Below are positions 53,965-62,769 of a DNA stretch of 64,000 nucleotides, one piece after another. The stretch is from NCBI GenBank assembly GCA_963754955.1, contig CAVWHY010000005.1, positions 124,001-188,000 on the forward strand, given 5' to 3'. Position numbers and translations under genes: made by a program. Numbering within the stretch: position 1 is the stretch's first letter; each line of letters begins with the position of its first letter. The notes beneath the pieces are model-generated. The model saw nothing but the letters and a program-made list of their open reading frames with translations. It did not search any database and was not told the DNA's origin. The stretch is from CAVQJU01 sp963754955 (lineage in GTDB: Bacteria; Acidobacteriota; Vicinamibacteria; Vicinamibacterales; CAVVIG01).

Positions 53965-54786
53965 CTAAAGCCACGTCAGTTCGCCGGCGACAATGCGCTC
54001 GAGGCGGCCGCCGACGTCAACCAGAAGCGCGCCGCGATCGTCGATGCCGGCCGTTACGCCGTTTTGCGTACCCGACGGCGTCGTCCACGACACACGGCAG
54101 CCGCGGCCGCCGGGCGCGCGGCCCCGCCACTCGTCGAGGATAGCATCGAACCGGCCGTCGAGCAGGTCGTCGTACCGGCCCGCGAGCGACGCGAGCGTCT
54201 CGGCGAGGACGTCCGCGCGATCGACGGGCCGCCCCAGCTCGCTTTCGAGCGACGTCGCCCGGCCGGCGAGATCGGGCGGAAACGCCGTCGCGCCGACGTT
54301 GATGCCGTAGCCGACGACGACCGCGTCCGCCACGCCCTCGGCCAGGATGCCCCCGAGCTTCCGGCGCGCGACGTAGAGATCGTTGGGCCATTTGAGATCG
54401 ACTCGAAGACCGGTGGCCGCTTCGATACCCTGCGCGAGCGCCACGCCGGCGGTGAGTGTCACGAGCGCCGTGGCCGTGCCGCCTCCGGCACGCGCACGCG
54501 CGGGCGTCAGCACCACGGAGACATACAAGCCGCTTCCCGGCGGCGACAGCCACGAATGGCCGCGTCGCCCGCGGCCGGCCGTCTGGGCCTCGGCGATCAC
54601 GACGGCGCCCTCGCGATCGCCGGACGCCGCGATGGCCGACGCGACGTCGTTGGTCGATCCGGTGCTGGTCAGGAAGACGATGTGCGAAGCGAGGCGGCCC
54701 AGCCGATGCCTGGCGCGCGACAGCGCGTCCGCGAGTTCGCGCGGGAGCGCGTCACCCGAGGGGTTCGATTTCAAAGCTGATGTCAA
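53965..54786 (-). CDS. birA: biotin-[acetyl-CoA carboxylase] ligase, no DNA-binding domain
   Basis: Attaches biotin to carboxyl carrier proteins. 273 residues, intact. SHIVFLTSTGSTNDVASAIA, the biotinyl-AMP loop AEAQTAGRGRRGHSWLSPPG, LYVSVVLTPAR, TGLRVDLKWPNDLYVARRKL and GILAEGVADAVVVGYGINVG are the catalytic core. The C-terminal SH3-like part (RGALLVDVGGRLERIVAGEL) is present. The N-terminal helix-turn-helix of E. coli BirA is absent, so it is a ligase only. The start is TTG 54786, overlapping the nadC 3' end by 35 bases; there is no better ATG or GTG in frame. Confidence 0.93.
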   Translation of the reverse strand: MTSALKSNPSGDALPRELADALSRARHRLGRLASHIVFLTSTGSTNDVASAIAASGDREGAVVIAEAQTAGRGRRGHSWLSPPGSGLYVSVVLTPARARAGGGTATALVTLTAGVALAQGIEAATGLRVDLKWPNDLYVARRKLGGILAEGVADAVVVGYGINVGATAFPPDLAGRATSLESELGRPVDRADVLAETLASLAGRYDDLLDGRFDAILDEWRGRAPGGRGCRVSWTTPSGTQNGVTAGIDDRGALLVDVGGRLERIVAGELTWL

Positions 54787-55603
54787 CGGCGTGCGCCGAG
54801 TGCGTCAGTGCACCCGCCGACACGAAATCCGCGCCGCTGGCGGCGAGCTCCGGCACACGTTCGAGTGTGACACCGCCGGAGATCTCGATCTTCGCCCGGC
54901 CCGCCGACCGTTTCACGGCCTCGCGAATGCCGCCCACGTCCATGTTGTCCACGAGGATGGTTTGCACGCCGGCGGCGAGCGCCTCGTCCACTTGTTCGAG
55001 CGTCTCGGCCTCGATCTCAATCGGCATTTCTGGCTGATGTATCCGCGCCGCACAGACTGCGGCCGTGACGCCACCGGCGATTCGAATGTGGTTGTCCTTG
55101 ATCAGAATCGCGTCGAAGAGGCCGATGCGGTGATTCGTGGCGCCGCCGGCGCGAACGGCGTATTTCTCGAGCAGACGCAGCCCGGGCGTGGTCTTGCGCG
55201 TATCGAGGACGATGATCGTTCCTGAGGCGGCTTCGACAAAGCGGCGGGCGATCGTGGCGATGCCGGACAGCCGCTGGAGGAAGTTCAGCGCAGTCCGCTC
55301 GGCGACGAGCAGCGTGCGTGCCGATCCAGCCACTTCCGCGACGATGTCACCAGGCGCGCAGCGCTCGCCGTCCGGCTTTCGGACGCTGATCCGCACTGTG
55401 GGTTCGAGGATCCGGAAGGCCTCGAACGCGACGTCGAGGCCCGCGAGCACGCAGTCCGCCTTGACCAGGAACTGGCCCCGCGCACGCACATCTGCCGGAA
55501 CGGTCGCGGCGGTCGTGACGTCGCCGGCCGTGCCCAGATCCTCCGCGAGCGCCCGGCGGACGGTCTCGCGGTACGACTCGACGTCAAGGCGCTGGAGCGT
55601 CAT
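54752..55603 (-). CDS. nadC: quinolinate phosphoribosyltransferase
   Basis: Makes nicotinate mononucleotide from quinolinate in NAD synthesis. 283 residues, intact. ALAEDLGTAGDVTTAATVPA, LLVAERTALNFLQRLSGIAT, IVLDTRKTTPGLRLLEKYAV, RAGGATNHRIGLFDAILIKD and AGVQTILVDNMDVGG are the family motifs, with the phosphate-binding Arg/Lys/His residues in RTALNF, DTRKTTPG and GGATNHR. ATG 55603 lies inside the valS 3' end. birA follows with overlap. Confidence 0.96.
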   Translation of the reverse strand: MTLQRLDVESYRETVRRALAEDLGTAGDVTTAATVPADVRARGQFLVKADCVLAGLDVAFEAFRILEPTVRISVRKPDGERCAPGDIVAEVAGSARTLLVAERTALNFLQRLSGIATIARRFVEAASGTIIVLDTRKTTPGLRLLEKYAVRAGGATNHRIGLFDAILIKDNHIRIAGGVTAAVCAARIHQPEMPIEIEAETLEQVDEALAAGVQTILVDNMDVGGIREAVKRSAGRAKIEISGGVTLERVPELAASGADFVSAGALTHSAHAVDISFEIEPLG

Positions 55604-58132
55604 ATCCCGCGACGACGATCGCCCGCGGCTCGCCGCCGGCGACCTCGAAGGCCTGCACGCGAAGCGCCGACCGGAGGTCCGCTTCCACCTGCGGCATCAA
55701 GGCGACCGCGCCGGCGTCGGCGGTGATCGTCACCTTCGTGATCGGCACCTTGAGCGGCTGCTTGGCTTCCGAGCGTTGCTTTCGCACCTCGAACAAGACC
55801 GCCGTCGCCCACTCATACGTGGCCTGATCGTCCTGGTGCACGGGCAACGTGATCTCCTCCACCCGCGGCCAGGCGCCTTGTGGACAGATCCCTGCTGCCA
55901 CCACGACCACACTTCTTCCGTCACGAACGGCAGGAACGGAGCGAAGAGGCGCAACAGCACCGACAGCGCCGTGGACAGCGCGGTGTTGGCTGATCCGGCC
56001 GCTTCGGGTCCCTGTTCGCCGTACCGCCGGCCCTTCACCAGCTCGAGGTAGTCGTCGCAGAACCGCCAGAAGAACGTTTCGGTCCTCTGCAGCGCGCGCG
56101 CGTAGTCGTAGCCCTCGAAGGCCTCTGTGGCCTCGTCCACCAGTTCGGCGAGATTGCGCAGCATCGCGCGGTCGACCGCCCAGCTGATCGGTCCCTTCGG
56201 CTCCGCCGCGCTGAGCGCGAACTTCGACGCGTTGAGCAGCTTCATCGCCAGCCGCCGGCCGACCTTCATCTGGTTCGTGTCGAATGCCGTGTCGGTGCCC
56301 GGACGGCCGCTGGCAGCCCAGTAGCGGACACCGTCGGACCCGTGCTCCTCGAGCAGTGCCAGCGGCGTGACCACGTTGCCCTTGGACTTCGACATCTTCT
56401 TGCGGTCGGGATCGAGGACCCAGCCCGACAGCGCCGCATGGGTCCACGGCAGCGAGTCGTGCTGGCAGTGCGATCGCAGGACCGTATCAAACAGCCACGT
56501 GCGGATGATGTCGTGCGCCTGAGGCCTCAGGTCCATCGGGAACGTGCGCGCGAACAGATCCGCGTCCTCTTCCCACCGGCACACGATCTGCGGCGTCAGG
56601 GACGAGGTCGCCCACGTATCCATGATGTCCGGATCGCCGACGAAGCCGCCCGGCTTGCCTCGCTGCGCCTCACTGTACCCGGCGGGCACATCGGTCGATG
56701 GGTCGACCGGCAGGCGGTCCTCCGGAGCGGCGATCGGCCGCGCGTGATCGATCTGCCCGTTGGCGTCCAGCGGGTACCACACGGGAAACGGCACGCCGAA
56801 AAACCGCTGGCGGCTCACGCACCAGTCGCCGTTCAGGCCGTTCGTCCAGTTCTCGTACCGATTCTGCATGTACGGCGGGTGCCACTGGAGTTCCCGTCCG
56901 CGCTGGAGCAGCGCCTCGCGGAACTCCATGGTCTTGATGAACCACTGCCGACTCGTCACGATCTCGAGCGGCCGGTCGCCCTTCTCGAAGTATTTCACCG
57001 CATGCGTGATGGGGCGCGGCTCGCCAACGAGCTCGCCGGACGCCTTCAGCAGCTCCACGATTGCGGTCCGGGCCTTGGCCGCCGAAAGTCCGGCCAGGCG
57101 TCCGTACGCGTCGTTCGCGCCGCCGGGCTCGTCCGATGCCCACAGCCCGTGCGTGTCGAAGACGATGCTGCGGCTCAGGGTGCCGTCAGGCTGGATGACG
57201 GCGCGAACCGGCAGCGCCAATTCACGCCACCACGTGACGTCCGTCACGTCGCCGAACGTGCAGATCATCGCGATGCCGCTGCCCTTTTCCGGATCGGCCA
57301 GGTGGTGCGCACGCACCGGCACCCGCACGTTGAACAGCGGCGTCGACACCTCGGTACCGAACAGCGGCTTGTAACGCTCATCGTCGGGGTGCGCGACGAG
57401 CGCCACGCAGGCGGGGATCAGCTCGGGCCGGGTTGTTTCGATGTCGATCGTCCGCGGGCCGCTGCCGCCGAACCGCACGCGGTGATAAGCGCCGGCAAGT
57501 TCGCGGTCCTCGAGCTCCGCCTGGGCGACGGCGGTCTTGAAATCCACGTCCCACAGCGTGGGGGCTTCAACCTGGTAGGCCAGGCCGCGTTTCAGGAGCC
57601 GCAGGAATGCCAGCTGGCTGACGCGCTGCGACCGTCGGTCGATCGTGGCGTACGTCATCGACCAATCGACTGAGAGCCCGAGAGTTCTCCAGAGACGCTC
57701 GAACGCTTTCTCGTCCTCCGCCGTCAGGCGGGCGCAGAGCTCGACGAAATTCGGGCGCGACACGGATACCGGCGGCTTGGGCGGGGTCTCCGGCGGCACG
57801 AACGACGGGTCGTATGCCAGCGACGGGTCGCACCGGACACCGTAGTAGTTCTGCACGCGACGCTCGGTCGGCAGGCCGTTGTCGTCCCACCCCATCGGGT
57901 AGAAGACCGCCTTGCCCCGCATCCGCTGAAAACGGGCGAGCACGTCCGTGTGGGTATACGAAAACACGTGGCCGACGTGCAGCGATCCGCTGACCGTCGG
58001 CGGAGGCGTGTCGATCGAATACACCTGATCGCGCGGACGCGTCCGGTCGAACCGGTACACCCCCGATTCTTCCCATCGCGCTGTCCACCGGGCCTCGAGG
58101 CCCTCCAGCGCGGGCTTTTCAGGAACGGGCAT
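55584..58132 (-). CDS. valS: valyl-tRNA synthetase (short subtype), one frameshift
   Basis: About 849 residues. The HIGH motif is PTVSGSLHVGHVFSYTHTDV, and the editing domain and IETTRPELIPACVALVAHPD follow. SRQRFFGVPFPVWYPLDANG, GDPDIMDTWATSSLTPQI and the KMSKS motif LDPDRKKMSKSKGNVVTPLA are intact. The anticodon domain includes ETFFWRFCDDYLELVKGRRY. An indel near 55890 separates the last 100 residues, which read WPRVEEITLPVHQDDQATYE to the end AGYDAPAP. The long C-terminal coiled coil of E. coli ValS is missing, as in the shorter ValS subfamily seen in actinobacteria. ATG 58132 lies 11 bases below a TGTAAT -10-like box. Confidence 0.94.
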
Positions 58133-58183
58133 CAGACGATGGTATTACAGATAGTGGACGGTGATCGGTCGGATCGGTGATAC

Positions 58184-58275
58184 GGTGGCTCGTGGCTGGT
58201 GGCTGGTGGCTCGCCAGGCACGGACCCGAGCCCGAGCCCAGAGCCCGAGTCACGAGCCACGAGCCACGAGTCACT
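58184..58275. repeat. inverted pair of heptamer arrays upstream of valS
   Basis: Left arm: GGTGGCT, CGTGGCT, GGTGGCT, GGTGGCT (58184-58211). Right arm: AGTCACG, AGCCACG, AGCCACG, AGTCACT (58248-58275), preceded by further GAGCCC units. AGCCACG is the exact complement of CGTGGCT, so a long hairpin is possible. The stop codon of the response-regulator gene is inside the right arm. Confidence 0.88.
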
Positions 58276-59320
58276 GAATGGAGGCTTTGATCCGCTCGAT
58301 CTCTTCGCGGATCAATCGCTCGGCGATTTCAGCGACGGTTTCGCGCACCACGCGGTCCGTCAGCTGCAGCAGGACTCGTGCGGACACCTGTGCCACGAGG
58401 TCGTCGGTGATGGCGACCGGCGCCGCGGGTAGTGCGGGCGCGGGGACGGGTGTCGGTGCGGGTGCGGGCACCGCCGCGACGGGCGCGGGGATCGAGTCGG
58501 GCGTCGTTGGCGACGGCGTGGTTGACGGCGGCCTCGCCTGCTCAGCTTCGAGCAACGCGGCGAATTCGTCTGCGAGCGGAGGCACGCTGGCGGCCATCGG
58601 CGGGACGGGCCTGGCCGATACAGGTTCGACCTCCAGTGCGGCCTCCCGTTCGGCCGGCGGCGTCGGTGGCTCGCGCACCGCCTGATGCATCGCCAGTTCG
58701 GGTTCGGCTAGCGACGCGGGGCTTCCGTGCTTCAGGCCGAACCAGTCTATTTCGGGAGCCGCCACAGGTCCGGCCGGCCGCGACGTGCTCCCCGAGAGGT
58801 TCGAGAACGCCGCGTCGAGCTGGTCGAAGTAGTCGTCTATGGACGTGGCTTCGTGCTCGGGCGGCGCCTCCACGGCAGCCGTCGGGACGGCGGTGGGATC
58901 CGAATCGGAACGGACCATTCCTCTCGCGCTGGTGCCGAGCAGCTCCTTGACCCGGCCGATCACCATGTGGGGCTCGAACGGTTTGGCCAGCACCCCGTCG
59001 CATCCGGCCCCGGCGGCCCTCGCCTCGTCGACGGGTTCGAACGCGCCGGTCAGCAGCACCACCGGTATGTGCGACAGTCGTGGCGACTGCTTCACGTACG
59101 CGGCGACTTCGTAACCGCTCTTCCCCGGCATCCCGACATCCACCAGGACGATGTCTGGAGGAAGCGAGTCGAGGCGGGCGATTGCCTGATCGCCGTCGCT
59201 GACGGCCACGACATCGATGTCCTCATCGGCGAACGTCAGCTCGATGACGCGCTGAATCGTCAGGCTGTCGTCGGCGAGGAGCAGAGTCTGCGGCACCTTG
59301 GGTATATCGGCGCGGGCCAT
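58271..59320 (-). CDS. response regulator with receiver domain and long linker
   Basis: 349 residues, intact. An N-terminal CheY-like receiver (about 12-130): TLLLADDSLTIQRVIELTFA with the acidic pair, phospho-acceptor in PDIVLVDVGMPGKSGYEV, switch region HIPVVLLTGAFEP and Lys in GVLAKPFEP. A long disordered Pro/Ala-rich stretch (about 140-300) follows. The short C-terminal helix (LVAQVSARVLLQLTDRVVRE, TVAEIAERLIREEIERIKAS) resembles the DUF2497-like or FrzS-like C-termini seen in delta-proteobacterial and acidobacterial receivers. There is no DNA-binding output, so it probably acts through protein contacts. No histidine kinase is nearby. Confidence 0.85.
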   Translation of the reverse strand: MARADIPKVPQTLLLADDSLTIQRVIELTFADEDIDVVAVSDGDQAIARLDSLPPDIVLVDVGMPGKSGYEVAAYVKQSPRLSHIPVVLLTGAFEPVDEARAAGAGCDGVLAKPFEPHMVIGRVKELLGTSARGMVRSDSDPTAVPTAAVEAPPEHEATSIDDYFDQLDAAFSNLSGSTSRPAGPVAAPEIDWFGLKHGSPASLAEPELAMHQAVREPPTPPAEREAALEVEPVSARPVPPMAASVPPLADEFAALLEAEQARPPSTTPSPTTPDSIPAPVAAVPAPAPTPVPAPALPAAPVAITDDLVAQVSARVLLQLTDRVVRETVAEIAERLIREEIERIKASIQ

Positions 59321-59343
59321 CAGGCCCGATAGGCCTGGCTACG
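59314..59343. repeat. REP-like palindrome at the response regulator start
   Basis: GGGCCATCAGGCCCGATAGGCCTGGCTACG. The CAGGCC...GGCCTG arms and trailing GCTACG fit the REP-like family of 23633, 40738 and 53926. It overlaps the ATG of the regulator and the TAG of the mutase small subunit. Confidence 0.55.
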
Positions 59344-59737
59344 CCCGGGATCGGACATTCGCCGTGATAAACGCGATGATATCCTGCATCGGCGTTCCCG
59401 GGAGGAAGACGCCCTTGACGCCCATCGCGTGCAGCGCGGGCACGTCCACATCCGGAATAATCCCGCCAATCACGACCAGCACATCGTCCAGGCCGTTCGC
59501 CTTGAGGAGATCCAGCAGGCGCGGGGCAATGTGGTTGTGGGCGCCGGAGAGGATGGACAAACCGATGACGTCCGCGTCTTCCTGGAGCGCGGCTGTGACG
59601 ATCTGTTCGGGCGTCTGCCGTAGACCCGTGTAGATGACCTCCATGCCGGCATCCCGCAAGGCCCGCGCGATGACCTTGGCTCCCCGATCGTGGCCGTCGA
59701 GCCCCGGCTTCGCGATCACCACTCTGACTTTGCTCAT
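59339..59737 (-). CDS. methylmalonyl-CoA mutase B12-binding subunit
   Basis: 132 residues, intact, a stand-alone cobalamin-binding domain. KVRVVIAKPGLDGHDRGAKV has the DxHxxG motif whose His replaces dimethylbenzimidazole as cobalt ligand, and IGLSILSGAHNHIAPRLLDL and VVIGGIIPDVDVPALHAMGV form the Rossmann part. It works with the large subunit three bases upstream to make succinyl-CoA from methylmalonyl-CoA. This split arrangement is found in archaea and several bacterial phyla; enterobacteria and actinobacteria carry it fused. Confidence 0.95.
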   Translation of the reverse strand: MSKVRVVIAKPGLDGHDRGAKVIARALRDAGMEVIYTGLRQTPEQIVTAALQEDADVIGLSILSGAHNHIAPRLLDLLKANGLDDVLVVIGGIIPDVDVPALHAMGVKGVFLPGTPMQDIIAFITANVRSRA

Positions 59738-59740
59738 GTT

Positions 59741-61342
59741 TCAGATGACCGCCGTTTCCGCGTACTCGCCCCACACGTCGCGGAGCGCATCGCACATCTC
59801 GCCGACGGTGGCGTAGGCACGCACGGCGTCGAGGATCGGCGGCATCACATTACGCCTGGTCTCCGCGGCGTCGCGCAGCGCGTCGAGCGCCGTCCGCACA
59901 CGGCCGCCGTCGCGCGACACTTTCAGCCGGGCGAGCTTCTCCAGCTGTTTCTCGCCCGTGGTCTCGTCGATGTACAGCGTCTCGAGCGGACCGCCGGCCT
60001 GGACGAAGTCGTTGACGCCGACGATGGTCTTTTCGCGAGCCTCGACCGCCTGCTGAAAGCGGTACGCGCTTTCGGCGATCTCCCGCTGCGGGAAGCCCGC
60101 TTCGATCGCCGGGACCATGCCGCCCATGCGGTCGATCTCGTCGAAATACTTGCGTGCCCCGTCTTCCATGTCGCGCGTCAGTTTCTCCACGAAGTAGGAG
60201 CCACCCAACGGATCGACGACGTCGGCGATGCCGGTCTCATGCGCGATGATCTGCTGCGTCCGCAGCGCGAGGGTGGCCGCCGCCGCGGTTGGAAGCGCCA
60301 GCGCCTCGTCGAGCGAGTTGGTGTGCAGCGAGTTGGTGCCACCGGCCACGGCCGCGAGTGCCTGGAGCGCCGTCCGGACCACGTTGTTATACGGCTGCTG
60401 CGCCGTGAGGGACACGCCGGCAGTCTGGCTGTGAAAGCGCAGCTTCCACGACCGCTCGTCCTTTGCGCCGAACCGGTCGCGCATCGCGTGAGCCCAGAGC
60501 GACCGCGCCGCGCGGTATTTGGCAATTTCTTCGAAGAAGTCGCTGTGCGCGTTGAAAAAGAACGACATGCGCGGTACGAAGTCGTCCACCGCGAGCCCGG
60601 CGTCAACGCCGCACTGCACGTACTCGAGGCCGTCACGCAGCGTGAACGCCAGTTCCTGCAGCGCCGTCGATCCCGCCTCCCGGATGTGGTACCCGCTGAC
60701 CGAGATGGTGTTCCAGCGCGGCACCTCCCGCGTGCAGAACGCGAAGATGTCGGCGATGATCCGCATCGACGGACGGGGCGGGAAGATGTATTCCTTCTGG
60801 GCGATGTATTCCTTGAGGATATCGTTCTGCAGGGTGCCCGAGAGCGTCCGCCAATCGGCGCCCTGCTGCTCGGCCACGACGAGATACATCGCGAAGATCA
60901 TCGCGGCAGGCGAGTTGATCGTCATCGACGTCGTAACGTCGGCAACCGGGATGCCGTCGAACAACGTCTCCATGTCGGCGAGGGACGCCACGCTCACGCC
61001 GCACTTCCCCACCTCGCCGAGCGCCAGCGGATGGTCCGGATCGCGCCCCATCAGCGTCGGCAGATCGAAGGCTACGCTGAGCCCTGTTCCGCCGGCGGCG
61101 AGCAGCGCCTTGTAGCGCGCGTTGGTTTCTTCCGGCGTGCCGAACCCCGCAAACTGCCGCATCGTCCACAGCTTGCCCGCGTAGCCGTTGGCGTGGATGC
61201 CGCGCGTGTACGGGTACATCCCGGGATCGCTCAGGTCGCGCGCGTAGTCCACGTCCGCAATGCTCTCGGCGGTGTACAGGCGATCAATCGAGCGCCCCGA
61301 GATCGTCGTGAAGTCCCGTGCATGCTCGGCCGTGGTTTTCAT
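59741..61342 (-). CDS. methylmalonyl-CoA mutase large subunit
   Basis: 533 residues, intact. The substrate-binding TIM barrel has PYTRGIHANGYAGKLWTMRQ, GFGTPEETNARYKALLAAGG, GLSVAFDLPTLMGRDPDHPL, VSGYHIREAGSTALQELAFT, RSWKLRFHSQTAGVSLTAQQ, GGTNSLHTNSLDEALALPTA, all of the mutase family. No B12 domain is attached; it is the next gene downstream. ATG 61342 (MKTTAEHARDFTTISGRSID) lies 9 bases after a TATAAT box. MeaB and epimerase genes are at the other end of the window. Isobutyryl-CoA mutase is an alternative, but nearby meaB/mce favour methylmalonyl. Confidence 0.96.
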   Translation of the reverse strand: MKTTAEHARDFTTISGRSIDRLYTAESIADVDYARDLSDPGMYPYTRGIHANGYAGKLWTMRQFAGFGTPEETNARYKALLAAGGTGLSVAFDLPTLMGRDPDHPLALGEVGKCGVSVASLADMETLFDGIPVADVTTSMTINSPAAMIFAMYLVVAEQQGADWRTLSGTLQNDILKEYIAQKEYIFPPRPSMRIIADIFAFCTREVPRWNTISVSGYHIREAGSTALQELAFTLRDGLEYVQCGVDAGLAVDDFVPRMSFFFNAHSDFFEEIAKYRAARSLWAHAMRDRFGAKDERSWKLRFHSQTAGVSLTAQQPYNNVVRTALQALAAVAGGTNSLHTNSLDEALALPTAAAATLALRTQQIIAHETGIADVVDPLGGSYFVEKLTRDMEDGARKYFDEIDRMGGMVPAIEAGFPQREIAESAYRFQQAVEAREKTIVGVNDFVQAGGPLETLYIDETTGEKQLEKLARLKVSRDGGRVRTALDALRDAAETRRNVMPPILDAVRAYATVGEMCDALRDVWGEYAETAVI

Positions 61343-61351
61343 GCCTTCGAA

Positions 61352-61357
61352 ATTATA
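61352..61357 (-). promoter_or_regulatory. -10 element of the mutase operon
   Basis: A perfect TATAAT on the minus strand, 9 bases before the mutase ATG, so the transcript has only about two or three leader bases. The -35 region would fall in the CACGAAG repeat (61358-61402), without a good TTGACA. Confidence 0.6.
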
Positions 61358-61402
61358 GTCACGAAGACACACAGAACACGAAGGGTGGCCACAGAGGCAC
61401 AC
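61358..61402. repeat. CACGAAG-type repeat in the mutase/gdhA promoter region
   Basis: GTCACGAAGACACACAGAAC, ACGAAGGGTGGCCACAGAGG, CACACG: loosely periodic CACGAAG/ACACAG units of the same kind as at 895-932. It lies between the divergent mutase and glutamate dehydrogenase genes. Confidence 0.6.
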
Positions 61403-61462
61403 GTCGTCTCGATCGTTCCTTGACTTCCCTCGGATCGCAGCGTTAGCGTACGAAGCAGGCAC

Positions 61463-62725
61463 ATGACGACACCTCCCGCCAAGACCGGCAGCCTCTTCGA
61501 TGCAATGCTGCAGGAGTTCGAAGAAGCGGCCCGCATCCTCAACCTTGACCGCGGCATCTGGCGCATCCTGACAAACCCGAAACGGCAAATCATCGTCTCG
61601 TGTCCCGTGCAGATGGACAACGGCGAGATCGTCGTCTTCACCGGGTATCGCGTGCAGTACAACGTCACGCTCGGGCCGGCGAAAGGCGGCGTCCGGTATC
61701 ATCCGGGCGTGAACCTCGACGAGGTCACGGCGCTCGCGGCCTGGATGACGTGGAAGTGCGCCGTCGCCCAGATCCCCTTTGGCGGCGGCAAGGGCGGCAT
61801 CGTCTGCGATCCGTCCGTGATGTCGAAGCGCGAGCTCGAAGCGCTCACCCGCCGCTACGTCGCGGAGATCATCGACGCGATCGGACCCGAAAAAGACGTG
61901 CCCGCCCCCGACGTGAACACGAACGAGCAGACCATGGCGTGGATCATGGACACCTACAGCATGCACGTCGGCCACACCGAGACGGCCGTGGTCACGGGCA
62001 AGCCCCTCGAGATGGGTGGATCGGCCGGCCGGCGCGAAGCAACGGGCCGCGGCGTGATGATCGTCGCCCGCGAATCGGCAAAGCACGTCGGCTTCGACAT
62101 CCAGGGCGCCCGCGTCGGCGTGCAGGGTTTCGGCAACGTGGGCTCGGTGTCCGCCGATCTTCTCGCGGGCGTCGGGGCGAAGATTGTCGCTGTCAGCGAC
62201 TGGAAGGGCGGCGTCTTCAACGCGGCCGGACTCGACGTTCCGGCGCTCATCGAGCACACACGGCGCAACAAGACGGTGGCCGGCTTCAGCGCCGCCGAAC
62301 CGCTGACCAACGACCAGTTGTTCGCGCTCGACCTCGACATCCTGATCCCCGCGGCGCTCGAAAACCAGATCACGATGGCCAACGCACCCGGCATTCGCGC
62401 CAGGGTCATCGTCGAGGGGGCCAACGGCCCCACCACGCCCGACGCCCACCAGCACCTGCACGACCGCGGCGTCTTCATCGTGCCGGACATCCTCGCCAAC
62501 AGCTCCGGAGTCACGACGTCGTACTTCGAGTGGGTGCAGGACCGGTACGGCTATTTCTGGACCGAAAAGGAAGTCAACGAGCGCCTCGAGGCCAAGATGA
62601 GCGAGGCGTTCACGGCCGTCGCGCGCACCGCCACGACGTTCAACGTCGACATGCGTACCGCCGCGTATATCCTCGCCATCGACCGCGTGGCCACCGTGAC
62701 GCGCATGCGGGGGATGTATGCCTAG
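61463..62725 (+). CDS. gdhA: glutamate dehydrogenase
   Basis: Interconverts glutamate and 2-oxoglutarate plus ammonia. 420 residues, intact, of the hexameric type close to NAD-linked catabolic enzymes. VQYNVTLGPAKGGVRYHPGV, AQIPFGGGKGGIVCDPSVMS with the catalytic lysines, VPAPDVNTNEQTMAWIMDTY and the nucleotide-binding VGVQGFGNVGSVSADLLAGV are clear. The end is TVTRMRGMYA. Divergent from the mutase genes; with the M2 peptidase and the secreted protease it fits amino-acid use. Which cofactor it prefers cannot be stated from sequence alone. Confidence 0.95.
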   Translation: MTTPPAKTGSLFDAMLQEFEEAARILNLDRGIWRILTNPKRQIIVSCPVQMDNGEIVVFTGYRVQYNVTLGPAKGGVRYHPGVNLDEVTALAAWMTWKCAVAQIPFGGGKGGIVCDPSVMSKRELEALTRRYVAEIIDAIGPEKDVPAPDVNTNEQTMAWIMDTYSMHVGHTETAVVTGKPLEMGGSAGRREATGRGVMIVARESAKHVGFDIQGARVGVQGFGNVGSVSADLLAGVGAKIVAVSDWKGGVFNAAGLDVPALIEHTRRNKTVAGFSAAEPLTNDQLFALDLDILIPAALENQITMANAPGIRARVIVEGANGPTTPDAHQHLHDRGVFIVPDILANSSGVTTSYFEWVQDRYGYFWTEKEVNERLEAKMSEAFTAVARTATTFNVDMRTAAYILAIDRVATVTRMRGMYA

Positions 62726-62739
62726 GGGGCTGGGTTCTG

Positions 62740-62767
62740 AGATTAGAGGTTAGAGGTTGGGGTTGGG
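62740..62767. repeat. heptamer array, AGGTTAG/AGGTTGG units
   Basis: AGATTAG, AGGTTAG, AGGTTGG, GGTTGGG in register, between the convergent gdhA and VWFA genes. Confidence 0.8.
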
Positions 62768-62769
62768 GG

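Noticed and set aside
59741..62461. A very long minus-strand open frame (about 900 codons) spanning gdhA antisense and the mutase
   Set aside because: The upper 370 codons are the antisense of intact gdhA; high GC and codon bias leave antisense frames open. Only the part from ATG 61342 matches a protein family.
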